DNA from: Aromatoleum petrolei
GTDB taxonomy: Bacteria > Pseudomonadota > Gammaproteobacteria > Burkholderiales > Rhodocyclaceae
Assembly (NCBI RefSeq): GCF_017894385.1
Contig: NZ_CP059560.1
Coordinates: forward strand, 3,786,001 to 3,850,000
Reading direction: 5' to 3'
DNA length: 64,000 nt
Made by a program: the position numbers and the translations under genes. A model generated the notes under the pieces. That model was not told the origin of the DNA, did no database searches, and saw only the letters and a list, made by a program, of their open reading frames with translations. Shown one piece after another: positions 40,456-49,997 of this stretch (position 1 is the stretch's first letter; each line of letters starts with the position of its first letter).

Positions 40456-41889
40456 TTAATTGAATCCGTGCTGTCGCTCGCGAGCGACGTCGGCGGTGTC
40501 GCCGCGGAACAGGCTGGGCGTCAGCGAGTGTCGCTGCAGCAGGCGGTAGAACTCGGTGCGGTTGCGGTCGGCGAGGCGGGCTGCATCGGACACGTTGCCG
40601 TCGGTGAGTTTCAGCAGCTGGATCAGGTAATTGCGTTCGAAGCGCATCTTCGCCTCGGCGTAGCTCAGCGCCTCGATGCTCGGCCCGCGCAATGCGCGCT
40701 CGACCAGTGCAAGCGGGATCAAGGGTGTCGTTGCGAGCGCGCTGGCCTGTTCCACCACATTCTGCAGTTGTCGGATGTTGCCCGGCCATGCCGCGGTGGT
40801 CAGCGCCTCGAGTGCCTCGGGCGCGAAGCCGCGGAGCCGCTTGTGGTATTTGCGGGCGAGGCCCTGCAGGAAATGGTTCGCCAGCAGCGGGATGTCCTCG
40901 CGCCGCTCGTCGAGTGTCGGCAGGATCAGGCTGACGACGTTCAGGCGATAGAACAGGTCCTCGCGGAAGGTTCCGGCGACCAGTGCGGCCTCAAGGTCGC
41001 GGTGCGTCGCGGAGAGGATGCGCACGTCGATCTCCTGCGCACGGCTTGCGCCGACCGGGCGCACGGCGCGCTCCTGCAGCACCCGCAACAGCTTCACCTG
41101 CAGCGCGAGCGGCATGTCGCCGATCTCGTCGAGGAACACCGTGCCCCCGTCCGCGGCCTGAAACAGGCCCGTATGTGCGCTCGCCGCACCGGTGAAGGCG
41201 CCCTTCACGTGGCCAAAGAGCTCCGATTCGAGCAGTTGCTCGGGAATCGCGCCGCAATTGATCGCTATGAAGGGACGGGCGGCGCGCGGGCTGGCGTCAT
41301 GGATCGCGCGTGCCAGCAGTTCCTTGCCGGTGCCGCTGTCGCCGCGTATCAGCACGCTCGCGTCGGAGGCGGCGACGAGCCGGGCCTCGTCCAGTACCGT
41401 CGCCATGCGGCTGCTGTGGCTGATGATCGCGTCGCGCCAGCCGGCGGCCGCCTTGCCCTCCTCGCAGGCACGGGGCGCGCCGCCGATCTGCAGCGCCTGC
41501 GCGATCTTGTCGAGCAAGGTCTTGCTGTCGAATGGCTTGGTCAGATAACCGAACACGCCGCGCGAGGTCGCCTCCACTGCGTCGGGAATGGTGCCGTGCG
41601 CGGTCAGCAGGATCACCGGCAGCGCCGGCCAGGTCTGGCGGATCTCCTCGAACAGCTCCAGTCCGTCGCGGTCGGGCAGGCGCACGTCGCTCAACACCAG
41701 GCCGAAGCGCTCCACCGCCAGGCAGGCCAGCGCAGCCTCGGCGCTTTCGGCGGTGCGGACGCGATACCCGCTCGCGCGCAGGCGCATCGACAGCAGCCGC
41801 AGCAGGTCGGCGTCGTCGTCGACGACCAGCAGATGGGCGCCGTCCGGCGCGGTCCTGGTTTCATCTGCCGTGGAAGGGGGTATCCTCAT
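40456..41889 (-). CDS. glrR: Sigma-54-dependent response regulator GlrR
   Basis: A 477-residue NtrC-type activator. The receiver domain (about 18-130) has the acidic pocket VDDDAD, Asp68 as phosphoacceptor in LSDVRLPD, and Lys118 in YLTKPFD. The AAA+ domain has Walker A GDSGTGKE (183-190) and the sigma-54 contact GAFTGA (230-235). The C-terminus carries a Fis-type helix-turn-helix. It follows a QseG-like lipoprotein and a histidine kinase in ATGA-coupled order, which is the glrK-qseG-glrR order of enterobacteria. Candidate binding sites for it lie upstream of the divergent bactofilin gene. Confidence 0.93.
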   Translation of the reverse strand: MRIPPSTADETRTAPDGAHLLVVDDDADLLRLLSMRLRASGYRVRTAESAEAALACLAVERFGLVLSDVRLPDRDGLELFEEIRQTWPALPVILLTAHGTIPDAVEATSRGVFGYLTKPFDSKTLLDKIAQALQIGGAPRACEEGKAAAGWRDAIISHSSRMATVLDEARLVAASDASVLIRGDSGTGKELLARAIHDASPRAARPFIAINCGAIPEQLLESELFGHVKGAFTGAASAHTGLFQAADGGTVFLDEIGDMPLALQVKLLRVLQERAVRPVGASRAQEIDVRILSATHRDLEAALVAGTFREDLFYRLNVVSLILPTLDERREDIPLLANHFLQGLARKYHKRLRGFAPEALEALTTAAWPGNIRQLQNVVEQASALATTPLIPLALVERALRGPSIEALSYAEAKMRFERNYLIQLLKLTDGNVSDAARLADRNRTEFYRLLQRHSLTPSLFRGDTADVARERQHGFN

Positions 41890-42503
41890 TTCTCGCTTCT
41901 CCTGTCCCGCGATGACGGCAGCGGCGGCGTCGGCGTGGACGGGCGCGCCGGCAGCGTGCGTTCGATTTCGGTCAATGCGTCGAGCTTCTCCTGAAGCTGT
42001 TCACCTTGCCTCTGGGCATCCTTGAGCTGCTGTCCGGTGCGTTCGAGCTGTTGCGTGAGGCGTTCCGCGGTGTTCTCGAGGCGGACGCGCTCCTGCAATT
42101 GCTCGGCCAGCAGACGGGCGAGCGGCTGCAGCGCTGTGGCGTCCGCCTTTTCCGACGCATTGATCGCCTCGAGCAAGGACTGCGCACGCTGCAGATTGTT
42201 GTTCCCCTGCGGATGGCTGAGCAGCATGGCCTGCTTCATCTGCGCCAGCGGGGCAGCGCCGGCACCGGACAGTGCCGAGCGTTCGCGCGCCAGTTCGGCT
42301 GCGTTCATTCCCCGGATCGTTTCGTGATAGGCGAGCGCGCTACGCACCTGGGCCTGGCCGTTGCCGAGCAGTGGCGGCACCTGAGGCAGCGCAGGCAACT
42401 CCGCCGTCGCGTTGCGCACGGTCGTGCAGCCTGACAGCGCCGCAGCCAACACCAGCACCAGTGCCGCAATGCGCCTGCGGTCGGAGGTGAAATCAAGTCT
42501 CAT
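41886..42503 (-). CDS. QseG-like lipoprotein of the Glr operon
   Basis: A 205-residue probable outer-membrane lipoprotein. The signal ends in a lipobox, LSGC, with Cys26. The mature part is helical with a long coiled coil (about 120-180, LAEQLQERVRLENTAERLTQ) and a Pro-rich tail. Position and shape match QseG (GlrJ/YfhG), which activates the kinase QseE/GlrK from the outer membrane in enterobacteria. It overlaps the kinase gene by 11 bases and glrR by 4, so all three are made together. Confidence 0.83.
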   Translation of the reverse strand: MRLDFTSDRRRIAALVLVLAAALSGCTTVRNATAELPALPQVPPLLGNGQAQVRSALAYHETIRGMNAAELARERSALSGAGAAPLAQMKQAMLLSHPQGNNNLQRAQSLLEAINASEKADATALQPLARLLAEQLQERVRLENTAERLTQQLERTGQQLKDAQRQGEQLQEKLDALTEIERTLPARPSTPTPPLPSSRDRRSEK

Positions 42504-43896
42504 TCGGTAGTTCGATCCTGAAATAGGCGCCTGTTGCCGACGGCTGCAGTCCCACGCGTCCGCCGTGGGCGACGACGAACTCGCGCACGATCGACAGCCC
42601 GAGTCCGCTCCCGTGGCGCGGTTCCTCGGGCTGGCGTGAGCCCTGGAAAAACGGGTCGAAGATGCGCTCCGCCTCTTCGGCGGCGGCGCCCGGTCCCTGG
42701 TCGAGGCAGTCGATGCGCACCCAGCCAGGGTGCACGCTCAGCGTCAGGCGGATCTCGCCATCGCGCGGGCTGAAGGACACCGCGTTTGCGAGCAGATTCG
42801 CCAGCACGATGCGCAACTTGTCGGGGTCGGCGCTGAACGGCGGCGGGTCTCCATGCAATGCGACCTTAAGATTGCGTGTCTGGATCGGCAGCTGCTGCTC
42901 CGCGATCACCGAGTCGGCCAGCGCACGCAGCATCACGGGGCGGCGGCGCAGGTTCCGAGCATGGAACACCGCGGCGTTGTAACCGAGCAGATCCTCGATC
43001 CGTTCCTGCAGGGCGTGCGTGTTGTGCTGCAGGATTGCCACCACCTCACGCTGCTCGCCGCTCAGCCCACCGACCACTCCGTCCTCGAGCAGTGCAATTC
43101 CTTCGCGGAGGGATGCCAGCGGTGTCTTCAATTCATGCGACACATGGCGCAGCACGCGATTGCGGTTCGCCTCGAAATCGGCGAGTCGCAGCCGCAACCA
43201 GTCCAGGCGGCGGCCGACGCGGCGCAGGTCGGCCGGGCCGGGAATCGCCACCTGCTCGTCGAAGCGACTCTCGCCCAGCGCTTCGATGGCGGCCTCGAGG
43301 CGGTTGATCGGGCGCAGCAGCCACCAGCCCGTGAGCGCGGCGAAGGTGCAGGCCGCGATGATCGCGGCGAGCACGTGCCAGGCCAGCCTGTCGCGGTTCG
43401 CGTCGAGTTGCTCGAGCAGGGCCTGGCTCTGGTGGCCGAGTTGCGCCTGCACCTCGCCGGCGAGTTGCTCGTTGAGCGGCGGCACACGGCCCAGTGCGGC
43501 GATGGCTGAATCCGCGGGGCCGTCCTCGGTGAGGCTCGCTCCGGCCGCGTCGGCGGCCGCTTGCCACTCCTCGACCAGCGCACTCACGCTCGGCGCACGC
43601 AGCGCGGCGATCGTCTGCAGCGCCGTGAGCGATTCCCGGCGCGCCAACTCGAAGCGGTCGCGCAGCAAGGGATCCTTCAACACGAGGAACTGGCGCGCGC
43701 TACGCTCCATATCCACGCTGCGTTCGCCCAACTGCTGCACCGCGCTGGAGTACTTCAGCGCATCGCCCACGCTCTCGCGGTGTCGTGACGCGAACTCCTC
43801 CAGCGTGATCAGCCCCCCCAGCGCAGTGGCGCCCAGGATCGCCGCAACGAGCAGGAAGCTGGCAAGCAGCGAGTGACTGAAGGACAGGCGCGACAT
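42493..43896 (-). CDS. glrK: Sensor histidine kinase GlrK
   Basis: A 467-residue membrane kinase. There are two spans (about 10-32 and 172-194) with a helical periplasmic sensor of about 140 residues between them. A HAMP linker (RPINRLEAAIEALGES) follows. The H-box is RHVSHELKTPLASLREG (His254). The ATP-binding domain has VLANLLANAVSFS (N-box), DQGPG and HGSGLGLSIVREFV (G-box). It is first in the glrK-qseG-glrR operon and probably phosphorylates GlrR. In enterobacteria GlrK responds to envelope and amino-sugar signals; the signal here is unknown. Confidence 0.92.
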   Translation of the reverse strand: MSRLSFSHSLLASFLLVAAILGATALGGLITLEEFASRHRESVGDALKYSSAVQQLGERSVDMERSARQFLVLKDPLLRDRFELARRESLTALQTIAALRAPSVSALVEEWQAAADAAGASLTEDGPADSAIAALGRVPPLNEQLAGEVQAQLGHQSQALLEQLDANRDRLAWHVLAAIIAACTFAALTGWWLLRPINRLEAAIEALGESRFDEQVAIPGPADLRRVGRRLDWLRLRLADFEANRNRVLRHVSHELKTPLASLREGIALLEDGVVGGLSGEQREVVAILQHNTHALQERIEDLLGYNAAVFHARNLRRRPVMLRALADSVIAEQQLPIQTRNLKVALHGDPPPFSADPDKLRIVLANLLANAVSFSPRDGEIRLTLSVHPGWVRIDCLDQGPGAAAEEAERIFDPFFQGSRQPEEPRHGSGLGLSIVREFVVAHGGRVGLQPSATGAYFRIELPNET

Positions 43897-43993
43897 GGCT
43901 GGAGGATCTTCGTAAACCAGCGCGACAGTTTAGGTGGCGCCCGCGCGCCCGCGTCGTAAGCAAGTGCAAGGCAGTGTTTCCGGACGATTTCCG

Positions 43994-44011
43994 TGTCGCC
44001 TCCAGGAGACA
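43994..44011. promoter_or_regulatory. Putative GlrR binding site 1
   Basis: TGTC (43994-43997), ten bases, GACA (44008-44011): an exact match to TGTC-N10-GACA, the motif established for E. coli GlrR at glmY. It lies about 155 bases upstream of the sigma-54 promoter, in the usual range for an enhancer. Confidence 0.7.
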
Positions 44012-44060
44012 TCGCAAAAATCAACAAAAACAGATGGATGGCGATTTATGCCGCAGATAC

Positions 44061-44078
44061 TGTCGCCGCCAGGCGACA
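44061..44078. promoter_or_regulatory. Putative GlrR binding site 2
   Basis: TGTC (44061-44064), ten bases, GACA (44075-44078), inside a perfect 8-bp repeat CTGTCGCC/GGCGACAG (44060-44079). Site 1 shares the first bases of the spacer (GCC) and its central CCAGG. The spacing between the two sites is 67 bases. Confidence 0.72.
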
Positions 44079-44150
44079 GAATCGGCATCTGTTCCCCGCG
44101 AGATTCCGTCGCCGGGGAATAAATTCATTAAATTCATGATCTTGGATTCA

Positions 44151-44167
44151 TGGCACGGCAGCTGCTT
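44151..44167 (+). promoter_or_regulatory. Sigma-54 promoter of the bactofilin gene
   Basis: TGGCACGGCAGCTGCTT matches the -24/-12 consensus (TGGCAC-N5-TTGCW) except for one base of the -12 box; the invariant GG and GC are ten bases apart. The ATG lies 61 bases downstream. No other gene starts between. Confidence 0.8.
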
Positions 44168-44227
44168 AGGCGGCCCACGGGGGCGATGATCGTCGGCCCG
44201 GAAACGTTATGGATTCAAGGAGAGACC

Positions 44228-44872
44228 ATGTTCAACAAACCCGCCCTGTTCCCCAAGGTTCCAGACACCCCGGCTTCGCGCAGCAACGGCACCATGCGGT
44301 CGCCGTCGGGCACTCTGACCTCGGGGCCGGCGTCCACCGGTGCAAGCCTGTCGCGTAGCTCGACCGAACTGCCGGCCTCGTCCAGCGACTCCTCTCCGGC
44401 CGCTGAAGGCACGGCGCCGGCCTCGAGCGGCCTTGCCGCCGCAGCGATCGACGACACCACCCAGGACACCGGCAGCCGCCTCATCGTCGGGCCGGACGTC
44501 AAGCTGAAGGGCGCCGAGATTCTCGACTGCGATACCTTGGTGGTCGAAGGTCGGGTCGAAGCGACGATGGACAGTCGCGTGATTCGCATTGCCGAAAACG
44601 GCTCGTTCGCCGGCACCGTCGGCATCGATGTCGCCGAAGTGCGCGGCCGTTTCGAAGGCGAGCTGACCGCCCGCAGCCAGCTGATCATCCACTCGACCGG
44701 CCGGGTCAGTGGCAAGATCCGCTACGGCAAGATCCTGATCGAGGAAGGTGGCGAGATCTCGGGCGACGTCCAGTCGCTGGCCACTGCGAAGGACGCCAAG
44801 GATGGCGGGCGCGACTCCGTGCGTGCGGTCGGGCGCGACGAGCCCAGCGTGAAGGTCGCAGTCGGCGCCTGA
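44228..44872 (+). CDS. Bactofilin (polymer-forming cytoskeletal protein)
   Basis: A 214-residue bactofilin. The roughly 85-residue N-terminus is Ser/Thr/Pro-rich and disordered. The bactofilin beta-helix follows (about 85-180): LIVGPDVKLKGAEILDCDTL, VVEGRVEA and VRGRFEGELTARSQLIIHST, with the repeat spacing of this domain, then VSGKIRYGKILIEEGGEISG. A short charged tail ends it. These proteins polymerise at the membrane and organise envelope growth, stalks or polar complexes. AGGAGAGACC precedes the ATG. It is likely transcribed from the sigma-54 promoter under GlrR control. A lytic transglycosylase gene is close by (45334-45978) on the other strand, which fits a cell-wall role (inference). 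Confidence 0.92.
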   Translation: MFNKPALFPKVPDTPASRSNGTMRSPSGTLTSGPASTGASLSRSSTELPASSSDSSPAAEGTAPASSGLAAAAIDDTTQDTGSRLIVGPDVKLKGAEILDCDTLVVEGRVEATMDSRVIRIAENGSFAGTVGIDVAEVRGRFEGELTARSQLIIHSTGRVSGKIRYGKILIEEGGEISGDVQSLATAKDAKDGGRDSVRAVGRDEPSVKVAVGA

Positions 44873-44934
44873 CGCTCCCTGCGTTCAGGAAAGCGGCAGC
44901 CGCCCTCCGACGAGGACGGTTGCCCGCAATTCAT

Positions 44935-45300
44935 TCAGCTGTCGTCGTCTTCGTCTTCGAAGCCGACCGTGAAGCGCGACAGCATCGATTTCAACGCTGC
45001 CTCGTTTTCCGGGCGGTCGAGCTCGAACAGGCGGAAACCCGTGCTGCAGAACTCGGGATTGGTGTCGAAGCCCGACCACATCGCCTTGGCCGGCAACACC
45101 ACGCTGCGCGCCTTGCCGTGATCGTCGGGCAGGTCGATGCGCAGGCGGTACAACTGGCCTGTCAGCAGCTGGCTCGGACCATACACGAGCAGGCCGCCCT
45201 TGCTGATGTCGCCGATGCGCCCGATGAATTTCCCCGTCTCCGCGTCGTACACGCGAAACGAAATCGAGATCGATCGGCGGCGAAACAGTCGGTGTTCCAT
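44935..45300 (-). CDS. PilZ-domain protein
   Basis: A 121-residue single PilZ domain, a c-di-GMP receptor. The N-terminal arginine cluster is RRRSISISFRV, and the second motif is IGDISKGGLLVYGP (DxSxxG). The middle and end (LRIDLPDDHGKARSV, then TGFRLFELDRPENEAALKSM) complete the fold; the tail is acidic (DEDDDS). It may act on its neighbours or on targets elsewhere. A GGDEF/EAL enzyme is encoded at the end of the window but far away. It lies 33 bases upstream of a lytic transglycosylase gene on the same strand only in the sense of running away from it: that gene precedes it in the transcript. Confidence 0.9.
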   Translation of the reverse strand: MEHRLFRRRSISISFRVYDAETGKFIGRIGDISKGGLLVYGPSQLLTGQLYRLRIDLPDDHGKARSVVLPAKAMWSGFDTNPEFCSTGFRLFELDRPENEAALKSMLSRFTVGFEDEDDDS

Positions 45301-45333
45301 GTCGTCGGTTCCCGCGTCTGAAGATTGGACGGC

Positions 45334-45978
45334 TCAGTTCGCCTGGCCGCGAGCCTCAGTCACCGCGAGCGTCAGCGGCTGATAGCTCCAGTGACGTTCC
45401 CATGCCGCACGTACCATGTTCGGGTACTCGGGCCGACCAAGGCTGCCGTTGTAGCGCCCGAGCGCCCGGTACAGGTCACCCTTCTCGATGTCGAGGTAGT
45501 GGCGCAGGATCGTGCAGCCGTAGCGCAGGTTCGTGCGCAGGTGAAACAGATTGTCCTCGGCTCCGCCGATCAGCTTTACCCAGAACGGCATCACCTGCAT
45601 GTAGCCGCGCGCCCCGGAGCTCGACACCGCGTACTTGCGGAAACCGCTCTCGACCTGGATCAGGCCGAGCACGAGCTGCGGGTCGAGCCCCGCTCGGGTC
45701 GCCTCGTAATGCACCGAAGTCAGCAGATCCTCCCGATAGCTGCGATCCGGGATGCGTTTCTCCAGGCGCTGCGACATCTCGCCCAGCCAGCGCGCGCGCT
45801 CGCCCGCATCCGCGATCATCAGTTCCGGCGCTCCCGCGTCGCTCACCGCAGCGTGCAGCGCCGCCCGCACGCTCGCCGCCATCGGCTCGTACAGCTGGTT
45901 GCCGGCCGATGCGGCGCCGCTGACGGCGAGTGTGGCCGTCAGGGCAGCGCGCAGCAGCAGTCGGAACATGCCTGTCAT
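45334..45978 (-). CDS. Lytic transglycosylase (SLT domain)
   Basis: Cleaves peptidoglycan between MurNAc and GlcNAc in the periplasm. From ATG 45978 it has 214 residues; the proS stop overlaps an alternative ATG at 46002. The signal peptide is MFRLLLRAALTATLAVSGAASA. The SLT domain (about 85-200) has the catalytic glutamate in GLIQVESGFRKYAVSSSGA, then RGYMQVMPFWVKLIG and GRYNGSLGRPEYPN. It follows proS closely and precedes the PilZ gene by 33 bases on the same strand, so proS-slt-pilZ may be one transcript. Confidence 0.93.
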   Translation of the reverse strand: MTGMFRLLLRAALTATLAVSGAASAGNQLYEPMAASVRAALHAAVSDAGAPELMIADAGERARWLGEMSQRLEKRIPDRSYREDLLTSVHYEATRAGLDPQLVLGLIQVESGFRKYAVSSSGARGYMQVMPFWVKLIGGAEDNLFHLRTNLRYGCTILRHYLDIEKGDLYRALGRYNGSLGRPEYPNMVRAAWERHWSYQPLTLAVTEARGQAN

Positions 45979-45998
45979 GCGTCCGTTATAGCCGAAAG

Positions 45999-47747
45999 TC
46001 ATTCGCCCCGCAGCTTCGCGGCAACGAAACCCGCCAGATCACCGATCGCCACCTTGGTCGCTTCGGCGTCGCGCCGGCCCTGGTACTCGGCCATGCCTTC
46101 CTTCAGACCACGCTCGCCGATCACCACGCGATGCGGCACGCCGATCAGCTCCCAGTCGGCGAACATCACGCCGGGACGCTCGTCGCGATCGTCGAGGATC
46201 GCATCCACGCCCGCAGCGAGCAGCCCTTCGTAGAGCTTGAGCGCCTCGCTGCGCACCGCCTCGGACTTGCCCCAGCCGACCGGGCACACCACGATGCGGA
46301 AAGGCGCGAGCGCGTCGGGCCAGATGATGCCGCGCGCGTCGTTGTTCTGCTCGATCGCTGCACCCATGATGCGTGTCACGCCGATGCCGTAACAGCCCAT
46401 CTCGAAGTGCTTGGGCTTGCCGTCCTCGTCGAGGAAGGTCGCGTTCATCGACTTCGAATACTTCGTGCCGAGGTAGAACACGTGGCCCACCTCGATGCCA
46501 CGCTGGATCGCGAGGCGTCCCTTGCCGTCCGGGCTCGGGTCGCCCTCGATCACGTTGCGCAGGTCGGCGACGAGGTCCGGTTCGGGCAGGTCGCGGCCCC
46601 AGTTGGCCCCGGTGTAGTGGTAGTCCTCGTCGTTGGCGCCGCAGATGAAGTCGGACATGTTCGCCACCGTGCGGTCGGCGACGACCTTGACCGCCTTCTT
46701 CATGCCGATTGGTCCGAGGTAGCCGGGCTTGCAGCCGAAATGGTCGTGGATCTCGGCCTCGGTCGCGAAGCGGAAGCCCGCCTTCAGGCCCTCAACCTTG
46801 CTTGCCTTAACCTCGTTCAGCGCGTGGTCGCCGCGCACCAGCAACAGCCACACCGTGACGCCGGCCGGCTTGCCCTTCTCATCGACGTCGTCGGTCGCGA
46901 GCACGAGCGACTTCACGGTCGTCGCGAGTGGCAGGCCGAGGAGCTTCGCGACGTCGGCGCAGGTCGCGGCGCCCGGGGTCGGAGTCTTCTCCAGCCCGTG
47001 CATCGGCGCCGCGCGCGACGCCAGCAGCGGCAGCGCCTCGGCCAACTCAATGTTCGCGGCGTAGTCCGAATCCGGGCAGTACACGATCGCATCCTCGCCG
47101 GTGTCGGCGATCACTTGGAACTCGTGCGAACGGTCGCCGCCGATGGCGCCCGTGTCGGCTGCCACCGCGCGGTAGGTGAGGCCCAGGCGGTCGAAGATGC
47201 GGCAGTAGGCCGCGTACATCGCGTCGTAGCTGCGCCCCGCGGCCTCCACGTTGCGGTCGAAGGAGTAGGCGTCCTTCATCGTGAATTCGCGCCCGCGCAT
47301 CACGCCGAAGCGCGGACGGCGTTCGTCGCGGAACTTGGTCTGGATCTGGTAGAAATTCTTCGGCAGCTGGCGGTAGCTCTTCAGCTCCTGGCGCGCGATG
47401 TCGGTCACCACCTCTTCGGAGGTCGGCTGCAGTGCGAAGTCGCGCTCGTGGCGATCCTTGAAGCGCAGCATCTCCTCGCCCATCTTCTCCCAGCGGCCGG
47501 TCTCGGCCCACAGCTCGGATGGCTGAACCATCGGCATCGTCAGCTCCAGGGCGCCGGCGCGGTTCATCTCCTCGCGGACGATCTCCTCGACCTTGCGGAT
47601 CACGCGCAGGCCGATCGGCAGGTAGCTGTAGATGCCGGCGGCAACCTTGCGGATAAAGCCCGCCCGCAGCATCAGCTTCTGGCTGACGACCTCGGCGTCG
47701 GCGGGGGCTTCCTTGAGGGTGGAGATGAAATACTGGCTGGCACGCAT
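45999..47747 (-). CDS. proS: Prolyl-tRNA synthetase (bacterial, with editing domain)
   Basis: Class II synthetase, 582 residues. Motif 1 and 2 regions are at the N-terminus ([15 protein letters not shown] and [20 protein letters not shown], then [20 protein letters not shown]). The YbaK-like editing domain is inserted at about 225-390 ([20 protein letters not shown] and the GPIGMK segment), as in E. coli. The C-terminal anticodon domain follows ([13 protein letters not shown]). It is divergent from rppH across a 218-base spacer in which I see no clear regulatory element. Confidence 0.98.
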   Translation of the reverse strand: MRASQYFISTLKEAPADAEVVSQKLMLRAGFIRKVAAGIYSYLPIGLRVIRKVEEIVREEMNRAGALELTMPMVQPSELWAETGRWEKMGEEMLRFKDRHERDFALQPTSEEVVTDIARQELKSYRQLPKNFYQIQTKFRDERRPRFGVMRGREFTMKDAYSFDRNVEAAGRSYDAMYAAYCRIFDRLGLTYRAVAADTGAIGGDRSHEFQVIADTGEDAIVYCPDSDYAANIELAEALPLLASRAAPMHGLEKTPTPGAATCADVAKLLGLPLATTVKSLVLATDDVDEKGKPAGVTVWLLLVRGDHALNEVKASKVEGLKAGFRFATEAEIHDHFGCKPGYLGPIGMKKAVKVVADRTVANMSDFICGANDEDYHYTGANWGRDLPEPDLVADLRNVIEGDPSPDGKGRLAIQRGIEVGHVFYLGTKYSKSMNATFLDEDGKPKHFEMGCYGIGVTRIMGAAIEQNNDARGIIWPDALAPFRIVVCPVGWGKSEAVRSEALKLYEGLLAAGVDAILDDRDERPGVMFADWELIGVPHRVVIGERGLKEGMAEYQGRRDAEATKVAIGDLAGFVAAKLRGE

Positions 47748-47965
47748 TCTGGGGTCCGCGGTAGTCGGTTGGGCAAACCACAGATTTTAGCCGGTCGCGT
47801 GCGCCTCGGGTATGCGCCGTGCAGCCGAGCCGCGGTTCGCGCAAATTTCGTCGCTCGTGCGGCAAAAAGCCCTGTCGATACGGGAACATGCCATGGGTCG
47901 TGCCTTTCCAACGCAGGGTAAGTGTGAAAAAATTGCTGCAACTCTCATGAATTGAAGGTTTGATC

Positions 47966-48496
47966 ATGCTCGACCGTGAAGGCTATCGCCCGAACGTCGG
48001 CATCGTTCTGGTCAACGCGCGCAACGAGGTGTTCTGGGGTAAACGGATTCGCGAACATTCCTGGCAGTTCCCGCAAGGCGGCATCAAGCACGGGGAATCT
48101 CCCGAGCAGGCGATGTTCCGGGAGCTCTTCGAAGAAGTGGGTCTGCGCCCCGAGCATGTGAAGATTCTTGGCCGCACGCGCGGCTGGTTGAGGTATGACG
48201 TTCCGAAGCACTGGATAAAGAGGGAATGGCGCAACACCTACCGCGGGCAGAAACAGATCTGGTTTCTCCTGCGACTGGTCGGCCGTGATTCCGACGTCTG
48301 CCTGCGAGCCAGCAATCATCCGGAGTTCGATGCCTGGCGCTGGAGTGAGTATTGGGTGCCGCTGGAAGCTGTCATAGAGTTCAAGCGGCAGGTGTACCAG
48401 CAGGCACTGCTGGAGTTGGCGAAAAACCTGTTCCGGGTCCGTCCCGGAGAGCTGCCTGAGGCCTACCGGGCCGCCGCGGAAGCGCGCGAGCCCTGA
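47966..48496 (+). CDS. rppH: RNA pyrophosphohydrolase RppH
   Basis: Removes pyrophosphate from the 5' end of mRNA, which opens it to RNase E. It has 176 residues. The N-terminus ([15 protein letters not shown]) and the Nudix box ([20 protein letters not shown], catalytic Glu53, Glu56 and Glu57) follow E. coli RppH, as does the [19 protein letters not shown] segment. ATG 47966 is preferred over the TTG two codons upstream. A strong terminator follows. It is divergent from proS. Confidence 0.97.
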   Translation: MLDREGYRPNVGIVLVNARNEVFWGKRIREHSWQFPQGGIKHGESPEQAMFRELFEEVGLRPEHVKILGRTRGWLRYDVPKHWIKREWRNTYRGQKQIWFLLRLVGRDSDVCLRASNHPEFDAWRWSEYWVPLEAVIEFKRQVYQQALLELAKNLFRVRPGELPEAYRAAAEAREP

Positions 48497-48507
48497 GTGC
48501 GAGACTG

Positions 48508-48560
48508 ACGCCGTCGCGTTGCCACCGGAACTTCCGGAGGTGGCGCGGCGGCGTTTTTTT
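48508..48560 (+). terminator. Strong intrinsic terminator after rppH
   Basis: A long GC stem formed by GTTGCCACC and its complement region GGTGGCGCGG, extended by outer CGCCG/CGGCG pairs, followed by seven T (48554-48560). Confidence 0.85.
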
Positions 48561-48743
48561 GTGTTCTCCCTCCAGCTGCTGAACCGTTGAACGGGCGACA
48601 GGTCGAATTGCTTGTGCCGGCTTCCGACCGGCCGCGGCGCGCACCGACGGCGCCGTTCGCGGGGCGCGCTCGACTTCTGTCGAGCAATGTCTGCAAGACG
48701 CGCAAGCGCCCCTCCACGCCATCGTCTGCACTGGGAGGTGCTC

Positions 48744-49337
48744 ATGAACCGGGAATTCGAACCGCTACCACAAGCCCGGCTGGCGGGCTTGCACTGCGAA
48801 GTCGCCAGAACGGATGAAAGTCGCAAGGTTTCCGCGTCGTCTCCCGCAGTCGAGGTGATGACCGATTTCACTCGCGTGCCTGCTGCGACCATTTCGGGCG
48901 AAACCCTGCTCGACGACGCCAATCGCGCCATGCTGCTGCGTGGCGTCCGGCTCCTCCTCGTGAGCGATGCGCGCCACCTCGTGCGCGGCGTTATCACCGT
49001 CGCCGACCTGCTTGGCGAGCGCCCCGTCCACACCGCACGTGAACGCGGCGTGCCACTCGGCGAACTGACGGTGGACAACGTGATGACTCCGCTGGAAAAG
49101 ACCGAGGCCGTCGAACTCGGCGAGATCATGCGTGCCGATGTCGGCCACATCGTCTCCACGCTGCGCCGTTCAGGCCGTCAGCATTTGCTGGTGTTGGAGC
49201 GCGAGGAGGGCGGTCGCGGCCTCATCCGCGGAATCTTCTCGGCATCGCAGATCGCGCGGCAACTCGGCGAACCGCAACCGATGATCACCGAGATCGCGCG
49301 CACCTTCGCAGAGATCGAAGCGGCCATTGCGGCTTGA
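48744..49337 (+). CDS. CBS-domain protein
   Basis: A 197-residue protein with two CBS domains (about 45-100 and 115-180), a pair that usually binds adenine nucleotides. Typical sequence is VMTDFTRVPAATISGETLLD, LLLVSDARHLVRGVITVADL and VDNVMTPLEKTEAVELGE. The N-terminal 40 residues have no clear motif. ATG 48744 has GGGAGG upstream. The rubrerythrin operon follows after 143 bases; a shared role is not shown. Confidence 0.9.
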   Translation: MNREFEPLPQARLAGLHCEVARTDESRKVSASSPAVEVMTDFTRVPAATISGETLLDDANRAMLLRGVRLLLVSDARHLVRGVITVADLLGERPVHTARERGVPLGELTVDNVMTPLEKTEAVELGEIMRADVGHIVSTLRRSGRQHLLVLEREEGGRGLIRGIFSASQIARQLGEPQPMITEIARTFAEIEAAIAA

Positions 49338-49428
49338 GCGGTGGAGACATTCCCATAGCCGGACGCCATCGAAAACATAGTTCCATTCAATTTTCGCATG
49401 GCGCCGGCGGGTTCTAGGCTTCAAGCAT

Positions 49429-49447
49429 CCCCGGCACCAGGCCGGGG
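49429..49447 (+). promoter_or_regulatory. Leader hairpin of the rubrerythrin gene
   Basis: A perfect 7-bp stem, CCCCGGC and GCCGGGG, with a 5-base loop, about 35 bases before the rubrerythrin ATG. It may be a stabilising mRNA leader stem; no terminator features. Confidence 0.3.
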
Positions 49448-49480
49448 CGGATCTTCGATCCACCGAACGAGGAGACGACC

Positions 49481-49900
49481 ATGGAACTGAAGGGATCCAG
49501 GACCGAAACGAACCTGAAGGCCGCATTTGCGGGCGAATCGCAGGCCAACCGCCGTTACCTGTACTTCGCGGCAAAGGCCGACGTTGAAGGCCAGAATGAC
49601 GTCGCCGCGGTGTTCCGCTCGACGGCAGAAGGCGAAACCGGGCACGCGCACGGCCACCTCGAATATCTCGAAGCGAGCGGCGACCCGGCCACCGGCCTGC
49701 CGATCGGCGCCACTCGCGCCAACCTCGCCGCTGCCATCGCGGGCGAAACGCACGAGTACACCGACATGTACCCCGGCATGTCGAAAGCTGCGCGCGAGGA
49801 AGGCTTCGACGAGATCGCCGACTGGTTCGAGACGCTCGCCAAGGCCGAGCGCTCGCACGCGAACCGCTTCCAGAAGGCGTTGGACGCGCTGCAGGACTGA
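49481..49900 (+). CDS. Rubrerythrin-family diiron protein (no rubredoxin domain)
   Basis: A 139-residue ferritin-like protein. The diiron ligands are visible in the first pair of helices ([15 protein letters not shown] and [17 protein letters not shown]) and the second pair ([15 protein letters not shown] and [13 protein letters not shown]). The C-terminal rubredoxin domain of classical rubrerythrin is absent, so another electron donor is needed. Rubrerythrins reduce hydrogen peroxide. It is the first gene of a cluster with an Fe-S protein and DUF3501; GAGGAGACGACC precedes the ATG. Confidence 0.95.
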   Translation: MELKGSRTETNLKAAFAGESQANRRYLYFAAKADVEGQNDVAAVFRSTAEGETGHAHGHLEYLEASGDPATGLPIGATRANLAAAIAGETHEYTDMYPGMSKAAREEGFDEIADWFETLAKAERSHANRFQKALDALQD

Positions 49901-49997
49901 GTCCTGCGCCGTATCCGCTCACGGGCGGCCATTCCGGTCGCCCTGACCCTTTCCTGAAGGCCGCGCGGCCCGCGGGTTGCGCGGCAAGGGAGGTCGC

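Larger units (their letters stand above)
43897..44227. other. Divergent regulatory region between glrK and the bactofilin gene
   Basis: A 331-base spacer without a gene. It carries two TGTC-N10-GACA sites, a sigma-54 promoter and an A/T-rich stretch between them (about 44118-44150) that could help DNA bending. All identified signals point toward the bactofilin gene; I could not identify the glrK promoter. Confidence 0.8.
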
